A stretch of 64,000 bases of DNA, from NCBI RefSeq assembly GCF_015221875.1, contig NZ_JACYGY010000001.1, positions 5,620,501-5,684,500 on the forward strand, given 5' to 3'. Origin of the DNA: Dyadobacter subterraneus. Its GTDB lineage: Bacteria > Bacteroidota > Bacteroidia > Cytophagales > Spirosomataceae. Of this stretch, positions 18,181 through 26,107 are shown one piece after another. Numbering within the stretch: position 1 is the first letter of the stretch; the number at the start of each line of letters is the position of its first letter. Made by a program: the position numbers and the translations under genes. The notes under the pieces were generated by a model. The model was not told the origin of the DNA, did not search any database, and saw nothing but the letters and a program-made list of their open reading frames with translations.

Positions 18181-18208
18181 GCCAAAAGCTGATTGCCGAC
18201 AGCTGTCA
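18181..18208. repeat. Four degenerate heptamers overlapping a stop codon
   Basis: GCCAAAA, GCTGATT, GCCGACA and GCTGTCA follow each other exactly; the last overlaps the TGA of the minus-strand lipid kinase gene (18206-18208). Confidence 0.5.
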
Positions 18209-19081
18209 CGGAACCGCGATTCTGACAAATCCTTTCAAAATTTCAGCAATTAATTCGCGCACTTCACCTTTATATTCCCCGTCAACCTGAAAATAAACTT
18301 CCCGGTCGATACATTCAATTTTTGCTTTTTCAACGGAAAGAAATTCCATCACGTCATGATTAAATTCAGTATTTCCCGTCAGGAATTTGGCAGTTTCAAT
18401 GAAGTCGATTTTCTTGGCGATGACCAGTTCAAACTTTCCATCCGACATATCACCAAAAGGATTGATACTAATTCCAGTGCCATATTTTTTTGCATTGGCA
18501 ATAATTACAACTAATGCTTCCGTTTCAATAACGCCTTCGTCCGTCGTGATTCTCACCTGAAAGTTTTCATGCTCATTCAGCGTTTTGAACATTTCCAGTG
18601 CATACCCGAGTTTTCCCCGTAAGTCGCCGTTTTCATAATTTTTCACCAAAAGAGCATTCAACCCTATGTCACTTAAATGCAGGCTTATATCTTCATTGAT
18701 TTTTACAGCATCAATATGGACGAAATTTTCACCAAATGCTACATGGATGGATTCATCAATAGAAGTAGGCAACCCGAAATCTGCCGACAGACCATTTGCA
18801 GAACCAGCCGGAATGATCCCAAAAATCACCTCCAAACCCTGAACTGCTTCGGCTACCATTGATATTGTGCCGTCACCGCCAGCTACTAAAACACGACTGG
18901 GGCACAGGTTTTTTACCAGTTCTCTTATTTGAGTCAAATCATCAATTCCGGTTGTAGAAAAAATGCTCAAAACATAATCATCCTCCTCCGCCCTGGCGGC
19001 AACTTTTAAAAGAATTTCCTGTTTATCCTTATCTCCTGATATTGGGTTGACAACCAACAAAACTTTTCGTTCTGAAAACAT
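18206..19081 (-). CDS. Diacylglycerol/sphingosine kinase family lipid kinase (YegS/DgkB type)
   Basis: 291 residues from the ATG at 19081. A TTG further upstream (19123) would add 14 residues without similarity, and the family normally starts a few residues before the VVNP strand. Motifs: VVNPISG near 10-16, GGDGT at 68-72 (nucleotide-binding) and IPAGSANG near 93. The C-terminal beta-sandwich includes FQVDGE. The enzyme phosphorylates a lipid alcohol such as diacylglycerol with ATP; in vitro preference cannot be predicted. It is divergent from a predicted phosphatidate phosphatase, with 46 bp between the starts. Confidence 0.9.
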   Translation of the reverse strand: MFSERKVLLVVNPISGDKDKQEILLKVAARAEEDDYVLSIFSTTGIDDLTQIRELVKNLCPSRVLVAGGDGTISMVAEAVQGLEVIFGIIPAGSANGLSADFGLPTSIDESIHVAFGENFVHIDAVKINEDISLHLSDIGLNALLVKNYENGDLRGKLGYALEMFKTLNEHENFQVRITTDEGVIETEALVVIIANAKKYGTGISINPFGDMSDGKFELVIAKKIDFIETAKFLTGNTEFNHDVMEFLSVEKAKIECIDREVYFQVDGEYKGEVRELIAEILKGFVRIAVP

Positions 19082-19127
19082 ATTCTCTAATTTAGGCAAT
19101 TCAAGTGAATAAGGATCTGGCAATAAT

Positions 19128-20144
19128 ATGAAACGATGCGACTTAAAACTATACAGAGGTTATGCAAATAAAAAGGAAATAGTTGTTTTTGGCCATATCG
19201 TCGAAAAATATCCTGAAGGCGATCATAAATATACCCGCACAGGTTTTAGGTATGCACGCACCATTATCCAGTTATTTTCATTAAAAACTATACCAAATTT
19301 ACGCGTCATTTTGCGCGTAGGTTCAGTGGTAGCCGAAACCATCGCAGAAGAAGACGGATATTTCCGATTCCAGATACCCTTCCACGAACCTATGGAAGGT
19401 GGCTGGCATCCGTATGAAGTACGTGTAGATGATGAAGTTGGGAAACATAAGTACAAGGTTACCAGGCAGGAAGAGTTTTTTATTCCTTACGAGAGCTCTT
19501 ATGGAATCATTTCTGATATAGATGATACATTCCTCATTTCCCATAGCCGGCGTTCCTTCAAAAAATTATTTGTCCTGCTCGCAAAAAATGTCCAGGCCCG
19601 AAAACCTTTTGACGATGTGGTCAAACATTACCAGCTTTTATCGCTCGCAAGCCGCACAAATCCACAGCAGCAAAATAATATTTTCTTCTATGTTTCAAGC
19701 AGCGAATGGAATCTATATGATATGATTGTCCGCTTTGCCGAACTGAACGGATTACCCAAAGCAATTCTTAAACTTAAAAAAATCAAATCGGGACTCGATG
19801 ATTTTATCATGACCGGCGCTGGCTCTCATGGCCATAAATTTCGTAAAATTCAGAATATTGTTGAATTTTACCCGGAATTGCAATTCATTTTGCTGGGTGA
19901 TGATTCCCAGAAAGATCCCGAAATTTATGCTGAAATTTGCGCCATGTATGCGCCTAATATCCGGGCAGTTTATATCCGTCAGACGCGTAAAAGAAGTAAA
20001 TCCGAGGTAACAATGCTTTTAAAAACAATACAGGAAATGAATATTGACACCTGCTATTTTTCTCACAGCAACAAAGCCATCATTCATTCCATAGAAACCG
20101 GAATTGTATTCAGACAGCCCACGGAAAATAATAAATTCAAATAA
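19128..20144 (+). CDS. App1-type phosphatidate phosphatase domain protein (DUF2183)
   Basis: 338 residues. An N-terminal beta domain (about 1-115) precedes the HAD-like catalytic domain, whose DxDxT motif is D130-I-D132-D-T134. The conserved SSSEWNLY and GDDSQKDPEIY segments of the App1 catalytic domain are also present. The yeast prototype hydrolyses phosphatidate to diacylglycerol. It is divergent from a lipid kinase with the opposite predicted reaction. The stop codon is immediately followed by the ATG of the next gene, so translation of the two is probably coupled. Confidence 0.88.
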   Translation: MKRCDLKLYRGYANKKEIVVFGHIVEKYPEGDHKYTRTGFRYARTIIQLFSLKTIPNLRVILRVGSVVAETIAEEDGYFRFQIPFHEPMEGGWHPYEVRVDDEVGKHKYKVTRQEEFFIPYESSYGIISDIDDTFLISHSRRSFKKLFVLLAKNVQARKPFDDVVKHYQLLSLASRTNPQQQNNIFFYVSSSEWNLYDMIVRFAELNGLPKAILKLKKIKSGLDDFIMTGAGSHGHKFRKIQNIVEFYPELQFILLGDDSQKDPEIYAEICAMYAPNIRAVYIRQTRKRSKSEVTMLLKTIQEMNIDTCYFSHSNKAIIHSIETGIVFRQPTENNKFK

Positions 20145-21308
20145 ATGGACATCTCTTATATTCTGAATGAACTTGGTGAAGACCGCAGCCAGTATTTTAA
20201 CGCAGTGGCCCCTCCGATCGTCCAGACCAGTAATTTTGCATTTGATACTTTTGATGAGTTAAGAAATGCCTTTGCCAATGAAGACGCCAACTTTCTTTAT
20301 TCCCGCGGAAATAATCCTACCGTTGATATTTTAAGTAAAAAACTTGCAGCCCTGGATGGTGCAGAAGATGCCCTGGTTTTTAATAGCGGTGCCTCAGCCA
20401 TTTATTGTTCCGTTATGGCCAATATTAAATCAGGCGATCATATTGTTTCTGTCCAAAAACCTTATAGCTGGGCAACGCGTTTGTTTGATAATATTTTGCC
20501 TCGTTTTGGTATTGAAACAACATATATTGATGGTACTAAAATCGAAAATTTCGAGAATGCACTGCGTCCTGAAACAACCGTAATTTATCTTGAAACGCCT
20601 AATACGCTGACTTTTGAATTACAGGATCTGAAAGCCGTAGCAAAACTGGCAAAAAGTCGCGGGATTATTACCATTGTTGACAATAGTTACAGCACACCCA
20701 TATACCAGAGGCCGCATGCGTTGGGAATTGATCTCAGCCTGCAATCGGGTACCAAATACCTCGGCGGACATAGCGATGTACTTGCCGGCGTACTTACAGG
20801 TTCGAAAGAAATGCTCAAAAGAATTTTTAATGAACAATTATTAAATACCGGATCAGGAATTTCTCCGTTTAATGCCTGGCTGATTTTGAGAGGATTGAGA
20901 ACACTTCCGATGCGGCTTGAACATATTTCAAAATCTACAAGAAAAGTAATCGCTTACTTAAAAAACCACCCGAAAATTGAAAGAGTAATTTTTCCTTTTG
21001 ATGAAGATTTTCCGCAGCTGGAACTGGCGAAAGAACAAATGTCAGGTGCTTGCGGACTTTTCACGATTGTACTAAAAGCCAGCTCACTTGATCAGATTGA
21101 GCTTTTTACATATTCTCTGAAACATTTTCTGGTGGCTGTTTCCTGGGGAGGGCACGAGTCACTTATTATGCCACAGGCTGCCGGATTGGCACCGGAAGCT
21201 TTTGATGCAAGCAACGAAAGGCATCGTTTTGCGCGTATTTATATCGGTTTCGAAGATCCTGATTATCTGATCAAAGATTTTGAACAGGCTTTGGAAGTTC
21301 TAATCTAA
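20145..21308 (+). CDS. PLP-dependent trans-sulfuration enzyme (Cys/Met metabolism family)
   Basis: 387 residues, normal for cystathionine gamma-synthase, beta-lyase or methionine gamma-lyase. The PLP lysine is K204 in SGTKYLGGHSD, D179 precedes the cofactor ring, and LYSRGNNPT (51-59) supplies the neighbouring-subunit phosphate contacts. Sequence alone does not decide between lyase and synthase; the lack of a clear Tyr at the usual gamma-lyase positions is not proof either way. The gene begins directly after the App1-like gene (stop TAA, then ATG), which is an unusual pairing of lipid and sulfur enzymes. Confidence 0.9.
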   Translation: MDISYILNELGEDRSQYFNAVAPPIVQTSNFAFDTFDELRNAFANEDANFLYSRGNNPTVDILSKKLAALDGAEDALVFNSGASAIYCSVMANIKSGDHIVSVQKPYSWATRLFDNILPRFGIETTYIDGTKIENFENALRPETTVIYLETPNTLTFELQDLKAVAKLAKSRGIITIVDNSYSTPIYQRPHALGIDLSLQSGTKYLGGHSDVLAGVLTGSKEMLKRIFNEQLLNTGSGISPFNAWLILRGLRTLPMRLEHISKSTRKVIAYLKNHPKIERVIFPFDEDFPQLELAKEQMSGACGLFTIVLKASSLDQIELFTYSLKHFLVAVSWGGHESLIMPQAAGLAPEAFDASNERHRFARIYIGFEDPDYLIKDFEQALEVLI

Positions 21309-21320
21309 GGGTTACTGATT

Positions 21321-21334
21321 AATTGTTAATTGTT
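21321..21334. repeat. Perfect AATTGTT heptamer duplication
   Basis: Two tandem copies of AATTGTT, followed by AAT, about 60 bp upstream of the response regulator gene. Confidence 0.4.
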
Positions 21335-21365
21335 AATATCACCCGGCTTAATCATTACCTTACTT

Positions 21366-21373
21366 TAATTTTG
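21366..21373 (+). promoter_or_regulatory. TAATTTTG -7 element before the metal-responsive regulator
   Basis: TAATTTTG fits TAnnTTTG and lies 20 bp before the ATG at 21394. No TTG is found at the usual -33 distance, so a helper protein such as the regulator itself may be needed. Confidence 0.35.
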
Positions 21374-21393
21374 AAGAAACGACCTGACCATAC

Positions 21394-22080
21394 ATGAAAA
21401 CCATACTCATTGTCGAAGACGACAGGCGCATTGCCCAAAATATTTACCGTGGACTGCATGCTGAAAATTTTGAAGCGGAAATTGCGTACGACGGTATTAC
21501 AGGTAAAAATCTGGCTTTAAGTAAAAAGTTTGATCTGATTTTGCTGGATGTGAACCTTCCGGGTCTGAAAGGTTATGACGTTTGTCAGCAAATCCGTGTT
21601 TACAAACCTTCAATTCCAATCATCATGCTGACTGCTTATGGTGAAGTTGAAGATAAAGTTGAAGGATTGAACAAAGGAGCGAATGATTATATCGTCAAAC
21701 CGTTTGATTTCAGGGAATTAATGGCACGTATCAATGCGGCTTTACGCGTCTCTGAATTGAATAATCCGGAAACAGAAAACCAGACCTTACGTATAGCTGA
21801 TCTTGAATTAAACGTTGGTACCAAAGAAGTTATCCGAGCCGGAAAATCTATTGAACTGACGGCAAAGGAATTTGCCCTACTGGAATATTTTCTAATGCAT
21901 CGCGGACGGGTGGTTTCTAAAATGGATCTGGCAGAGCATGTCTGGCATTTGAATTTTGATCCGGGCACAAATGTTGTGGAAGTTTATATTAATTATTTGC
22001 GTAAGAAAATTGACAAAAATTTCGATACCAAACTGATCCATACCCGGCCAGGTTTGGGATATATTATGAAAGAAGAATGA
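21394..22080 (+). CDS. OmpR-family response regulator (efflux locus)
   Basis: 228 residues. Receiver domain (1-120) with acidic pair E8-D9-D10, phospho-acceptor D52, T/S at LTAYGE and K in IVKPFDF. The C-terminal winged helix (about 130-228) ends with KLIHTRPGLGYIMKEE. It is directly followed by its histidine kinase (51-bp gap) and then by a three-gene metal efflux system, the arrangement of CusR/CzcR regulators. Three TTCTAA boxes at 11-bp steps before the efflux genes (23502-23529) fit the tandem half-site mode of this family and are the likely targets. Confidence 0.95.
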   Translation: MKTILIVEDDRRIAQNIYRGLHAENFEAEIAYDGITGKNLALSKKFDLILLDVNLPGLKGYDVCQQIRVYKPSIPIIMLTAYGEVEDKVEGLNKGANDYIVKPFDFRELMARINAALRVSELNNPETENQTLRIADLELNVGTKEVIRAGKSIELTAKEFALLEYFLMHRGRVVSKMDLAEHVWHLNFDPGTNVVEVYINYLRKKIDKNFDTKLIHTRPGLGYIMKEE

Positions 22081-22131
22081 GTCGTTTACTAATAAAATAA
22101 TTCTGGACCACTCCTTGAAATAAGCATATCA

Positions 22132-23499
22132 GTGAAAATAAAAGACCGGATCGCCCTGCAATTTACCCTGATGGTAGCTGTAATACTTCTGCTTTTTTCA
22201 GCAGCAATTTACAGTTTATCAGCACGTTACCGCCAGGAAGAATTTTATGACCGGCTAAAAAGTAAAGCACAAACAACCTGCCGGCTTCTGGTAAAGGTGA
22301 AGGGTATTGACAAAGATCTTTTGAAGATCATTGACAAAAATACCCTGACGGAAATGCTTGATGAAAAAGTATTGATTTTCAATAGTAAAGATGAATTGGT
22401 TTATTCGAGCGTTGACGACAAACTGATCACGTATCACGCTGAATTACTGAAAGAAGTAAGAGCAAATAAGGAAATGGAATTTTTGCAGGATGACAGCGAA
22501 ACCATTGGCTTACTTTATCAGGAAGGTGATGAACCGCTTGTGGTACTGGCATCTGCTTTTGACAAATTCGGACGTAACAAACTTGATAATCTTTTACAGA
22601 TCCTCGCCTGGGGTCTTGTTGGTGGTATCGGGTTAACCGTGGCACTGGGTATTTATTTTGCCAGTAATTCCCTGAAACCCATTAGTTTGATCAATCAGCA
22701 GGTTTCACAGATCACGGCGCATAATCTTGCGCAAAAGCTGGATGAGGGAAACCGGAAAGATGAAATTGCCCAGCTTGCAATTAATTTTAATACTGTACTC
22801 GACCGGCTCAACAAAGCTTTTGAACAACAAAAAAGTTTTGTTTCACACGCCTCCCACGAACTGCGAACGCCTCTGGCAGCGCTAAAATCAGAGATCCAGC
22901 TTGGCCAGCGTTTCACCAAAAATAATCCTGAACTGGAAGAGGTTTTTGAAAATCTATTTTCTGATACAGAGCGGCTAATAAGCATTACCAATAACCTACT
23001 TTTCCTGGCCCGGTCCATTGAAAATATGGGCAATATGAAGTCAACTTCGGTCCGGATTGAAGATATTGCTTTTCTGGCAAAGGAGGAGATTCTTTCTTCT
23101 TTCCCCAATTATAATATCCTGATCGATTATATCTCAATTCCTGAAAATGAGAATGATACGGTGATCGACGGAAATGAAGAATTACTAAAACGTGTGCTTC
23201 TAAACCTGATCGATAACGCCTGCAAATATTCTTCCAATCATACAGCTCGTGTTTTGATTGACACAAATGAATCAAATTGCGTTGTTAAGGTTATAGATGA
23301 AGGGATTGGTATCAGTCAGGAAGACATCCCTTATCTTTTTGACCCGTTTTATAGATCGTCTCACACCAGCGAAGTACCTGGCTTTGGTATCGGGCTTTCC
23401 ATTTGTCAGCGCATTATTGATCTGCACCACGGTACCATAAAAGTAACCAGTGAGTTGGGGAAAGGAAGCGAATTTCAGGTCAGTTTGAGGCATGTTTAG
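22132..23499 (+). CDS. Membrane sensor histidine kinase (CusS/CzcS-like)
   Basis: 455 residues from a GTG start. Two membrane helices (about 9-30 and 155-178) flank a 125-residue periplasmic sensor domain. A HAMP segment (about 180-232) follows, then HisKA with H242 in SHASHELRTP and HATPase with N-box NLIDNACKYSS and DEGIGI. It should phosphorylate the adjacent OmpR-type regulator in response to a periplasmic signal, most likely a metal ion given the downstream genes. The paralogous kinase at 53306-54676 has the same layout. Confidence 0.93.
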   Translation: MKIKDRIALQFTLMVAVILLLFSAAIYSLSARYRQEEFYDRLKSKAQTTCRLLVKVKGIDKDLLKIIDKNTLTEMLDEKVLIFNSKDELVYSSVDDKLITYHAELLKEVRANKEMEFLQDDSETIGLLYQEGDEPLVVLASAFDKFGRNKLDNLLQILAWGLVGGIGLTVALGIYFASNSLKPISLINQQVSQITAHNLAQKLDEGNRKDEIAQLAINFNTVLDRLNKAFEQQKSFVSHASHELRTPLAALKSEIQLGQRFTKNNPELEEVFENLFSDTERLISITNNLLFLARSIENMGNMKSTSVRIEDIAFLAKEEILSSFPNYNILIDYISIPENENDTVIDGNEELLKRVLLNLIDNACKYSSNHTARVLIDTNESNCVVKVIDEGIGISQEDIPYLFDPFYRSSHTSEVPGFGIGLSICQRIIDLHHGTIKVTSELGKGSEFQVSLRHV

Positions 23500-23501
23500 C
23501 A

Positions 23502-23529
23502 TTCTAATTTTTTTCTAAGGTTATTCTAA
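23502..23529 (+). promoter_or_regulatory. Three TTCTAA boxes with exact 11-bp period
   Basis: TTCTAA at 23502, 23513 and 23524, that is hexamer-N5 three times. A fourth, out-of-register copy is at 23565. This is the geometry of OmpR/PhoB-family binding sites and it lies just upstream of the outer membrane efflux gene. Confidence 0.6.
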
Positions 23530-23579
23530 GCCTCCTGTAATACCCGGTGACGAATATCGCATCTTTCTAAAATGGAATT

Positions 23580-24827
23580 ATGCGAACTTACTTCACCGTA
23601 CTCTTACTTTTTTTCACTATCAGTTTACGAGCCCAGGATACGCTCCGGCTCACGATCCGGCAAGCGGACAGTATTTTCTTACAAAAAAACCTTGACATCT
23701 TAGCGGAAAAGTATCAGATCGATATTTCCAAATCCCAGGAAATTCAGGACAAACTTTGGGCTAATCCCACACTTTCACTTGAACTAAGTGCTTACAACCA
23801 TTCACGTGGTGCTTTTGACGTTGGCCGCCAAGGACAAAAAGCGGTAACAATCCAGCAATTAATCACCACTGCCGGAAAAAGAAATAAGCGTGTTGCACTG
23901 GACATGGAATCTACCAGAAAAACGGAATTTCAGTTTTACGATCTGATCAGAACGCTGAAATTTGAGCTCCGGGAAATGTTTTTCGAAACCTATTATCTGA
24001 GCCAGACCATTGCGCTGTACGATACGCAGATTGCAACGTTGAACACAACCGTAACTGCATTTGACAAAGAATACAACCGCCAGAATATTTCGCTGAAAGA
24101 AGTGGTACGTTTAAAAGCACTTCTTTTCCAGCTTACCAATGACCGGGCGAATATTGTTTTCGAGCTGTCGGATAATCAGCGCGATTTGAGGACATTATTG
24201 AATACTGAGCTTCCTGTAAAACCGGTTGTTGACAGTACGGATATCAGCCGGTACCAGTTAAGAAATTATAATCTGACACTTCTTCGAGACAGAGCTCTTC
24301 AAAGCCGGTCAGATTTGAAAGTAGCTGAATCTGCTACCAAACAGGCGGAACTTAATTATACCTTACAAAAATCACTGGCAGTTCCTGATTTGCAAATCGG
24401 CGGAATTTATGACCAGGCAAGTAATTACGTCAACAACTATTTCGGATTAAATCTTGCTATGGATTTGCCTTTTTTTAATAGAAACCAGGGAAATATCCGG
24501 GCCGCAAAAACCAATATATCCTACTTCAAAACAGCCGAAACTGCCAAGCAGAACAGTATCAACAATGAGGTTAATGCAGCGTTGCAAAAAGTTTTTGTAG
24601 CTGAAAAAGCTTATCAGGGCGTTGAAAGCCAATTTACCAATCAGTTCAAATTACTGAGCAAAGGCTTCTATGACAATTTCCAGAAACGGAATATTACGCT
24701 GCTTGAATTTATTGACTTCATCGAGACTTACAACGAAAGCATCAAAGAGTTTAACCGGTTGCAAGCGGACCGGATAAAGGTATATGAAGAGCTCAATTTC
24801 GTAGTTGGCGAGGAGCTTTTTAATTAA
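23580..24827 (+). CDS. TolC-family outer membrane efflux protein (CzcC/CusC type)
   Basis: 415 residues. A signal peptide covers residues 1-18 (ends SLRAQ). The rest shows two homologous halves of long coiled-coil helices and short barrel strands, typical of TolC trimers: QITQ-like helix heptads around 120-200 and 290-400. It forms the outer membrane channel of the tripartite pump encoded by the next two genes. The gene is preceded by the TTCTAA boxes and is followed without spacing by the adaptor gene, whose ATG is 31 bp after this stop codon. Confidence 0.93.
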   Translation: MRTYFTVLLLFFTISLRAQDTLRLTIRQADSIFLQKNLDILAEKYQIDISKSQEIQDKLWANPTLSLELSAYNHSRGAFDVGRQGQKAVTIQQLITTAGKRNKRVALDMESTRKTEFQFYDLIRTLKFELREMFFETYYLSQTIALYDTQIATLNTTVTAFDKEYNRQNISLKEVVRLKALLFQLTNDRANIVFELSDNQRDLRTLLNTELPVKPVVDSTDISRYQLRNYNLTLLRDRALQSRSDLKVAESATKQAELNYTLQKSLAVPDLQIGGIYDQASNYVNNYFGLNLAMDLPFFNRNQGNIRAAKTNISYFKTAETAKQNSINNEVNAALQKVFVAEKAYQGVESQFTNQFKLLSKGFYDNFQKRNITLLEFIDFIETYNESIKEFNRLQADRIKVYEELNFVVGEELFN

Positions 24828-24858
24828 TAAACGAATTCAATTTCTTACATACTTACGG

Positions 24859-26004
24859 ATGAAAGCTGAAACAAAGCAATTAGATCTATCAATTATCGGC
24901 AAAAGGCCAGGCTCGGGGAAAAATTTGGTTTATGTATGTTCACTGGCTTTAATAAGTCTTTGCTTTTCGTCCTGCCACAAAGCGGAAGAAAAACAGGAAG
25001 AATCAAAAGCGTTTATGCTGTCCGATACGATGATGAATCGTATACACATCGATACTGTCAAAACTGAAATTGTACGTAATGAATTAACGCTTGTTGGGAA
25101 GGTTGTTCCTGATGAAAATCAGGTGATTAAAATTTTCCCACTGGTTGGAGGTAATGTGGAGGACGTGAACGTAGAACTTGGAGATAATGTAAAAAAAGGA
25201 CAAAAACTTGCGACTATCCGTTCAGGTGAAGTTGCCGATTTCGACCGCCAAATGATACAGGCGCAGTCGGATTTACTGATCGCTCAGAAAAATCTTTCGT
25301 CAACAGAGGATCTTTACGAAAGCAAACTCGTACCGGAAAGAGATGCCATTACAGCCAGACAAATGGTTGACAAAGCACAAGCCGAAGTAAGCCGTATGAA
25401 GGAAATATTTTCTATTTATGGTTTGAGCAAATCGACAAATTATACTGTAAAATCTCCTATTAATGGTTTCATCATTTCAAAAAATGTAAACCGCGGAATG
25501 CAGCTGCGTTCTGATAATTCGGAAGCATTATTCACAGTCGGACAAATTGCCGATGTGTGGGTTTTGGCTAATGTAAATGAAAGCGATATTCCACGGATTA
25601 AAGTAGGAATGAGCGCAGATGTACATACGATCAGTTTTCCTGATGAAACTTTCAAAGGAAAAGTTGATAAAATCTACAATGTGCTGGACCCTGAAACCAA
25701 GGCAATGCAAATAAGAATTCAGCTGAGCAATGTAGGTTATAAACTGAAACCGGAAATGCATGCAACGGTGAATCTGAATTTTGAAGAAACTGATAGAATG
25801 ACAGCCATACCTTCCCAATCCATCATTTTCGACCGTAGTAAAAATTGGGTAATGGTTTTTCACAGTCGCACCAAAATTGAAGCACGTCCGGTTGAAGTGT
25901 ATCGTACTCTTACAAACCGTGCTTACATCAAAAGCGGACTAAAAGATGGTGAACAAGTCATTTCCAAAAACCAGCTGTTAGTCTACAACGCTATCAACGA
26001 TTAA
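24859..26004 (+). CDS. RND efflux periplasmic adaptor lipoprotein (CzcB/CusB type)
   Basis: 381 residues from the ATG at 24859; an upstream TTG would overlap the previous gene and add non-conserved residues. A hydrophobic segment ends in the lipobox FSSC near residue 40. Barrel-sandwich (VGGNVEDVNVELGDNVKKGQKLATI), coiled-coil hairpin (about 125-190) and beta-barrel domains follow in the usual order. It links the inner membrane RND pump to the TolC-like channel. No Met-rich or His-rich metal-binding tail is visible, which argues against a typical copper adaptor. Confidence 0.92.
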   Translation: MKAETKQLDLSIIGKRPGSGKNLVYVCSLALISLCFSSCHKAEEKQEESKAFMLSDTMMNRIHIDTVKTEIVRNELTLVGKVVPDENQVIKIFPLVGGNVEDVNVELGDNVKKGQKLATIRSGEVADFDRQMIQAQSDLLIAQKNLSSTEDLYESKLVPERDAITARQMVDKAQAEVSRMKEIFSIYGLSKSTNYTVKSPINGFIISKNVNRGMQLRSDNSEALFTVGQIADVWVLANVNESDIPRIKVGMSADVHTISFPDETFKGKVDKIYNVLDPETKAMQIRIQLSNVGYKLKPEMHATVNLNFEETDRMTAIPSQSIIFDRSKNWVMVFHSRTKIEARPVEVYRTLTNRAYIKSGLKDGEQVISKNQLLVYNAIND

Positions 26005-26014
26005 TAAAATGATA

Positions 26015-26107
26015 GAATGAGTGAATGTTTGCCCGTTCTATCATTCACTCATCGTACCGGCGACCCGGCCTATCATTCAATATTCTCTCATTCAAAATTG
26101 AATTTTA
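26015..26107. repeat. Overlapping inverted repeats and CATTCA words between adaptor and pump genes
   Basis: GATAGAA pairs with TTCTATC and GAGTGAAT pairs with ATTCACTC in overlapping, mutually exclusive ways; further CATTCAA and ATTCTCT words follow at 7-8-bp steps up to the RND start codon. No T-run follows, so it is not a normal terminator. Confidence 0.4.
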
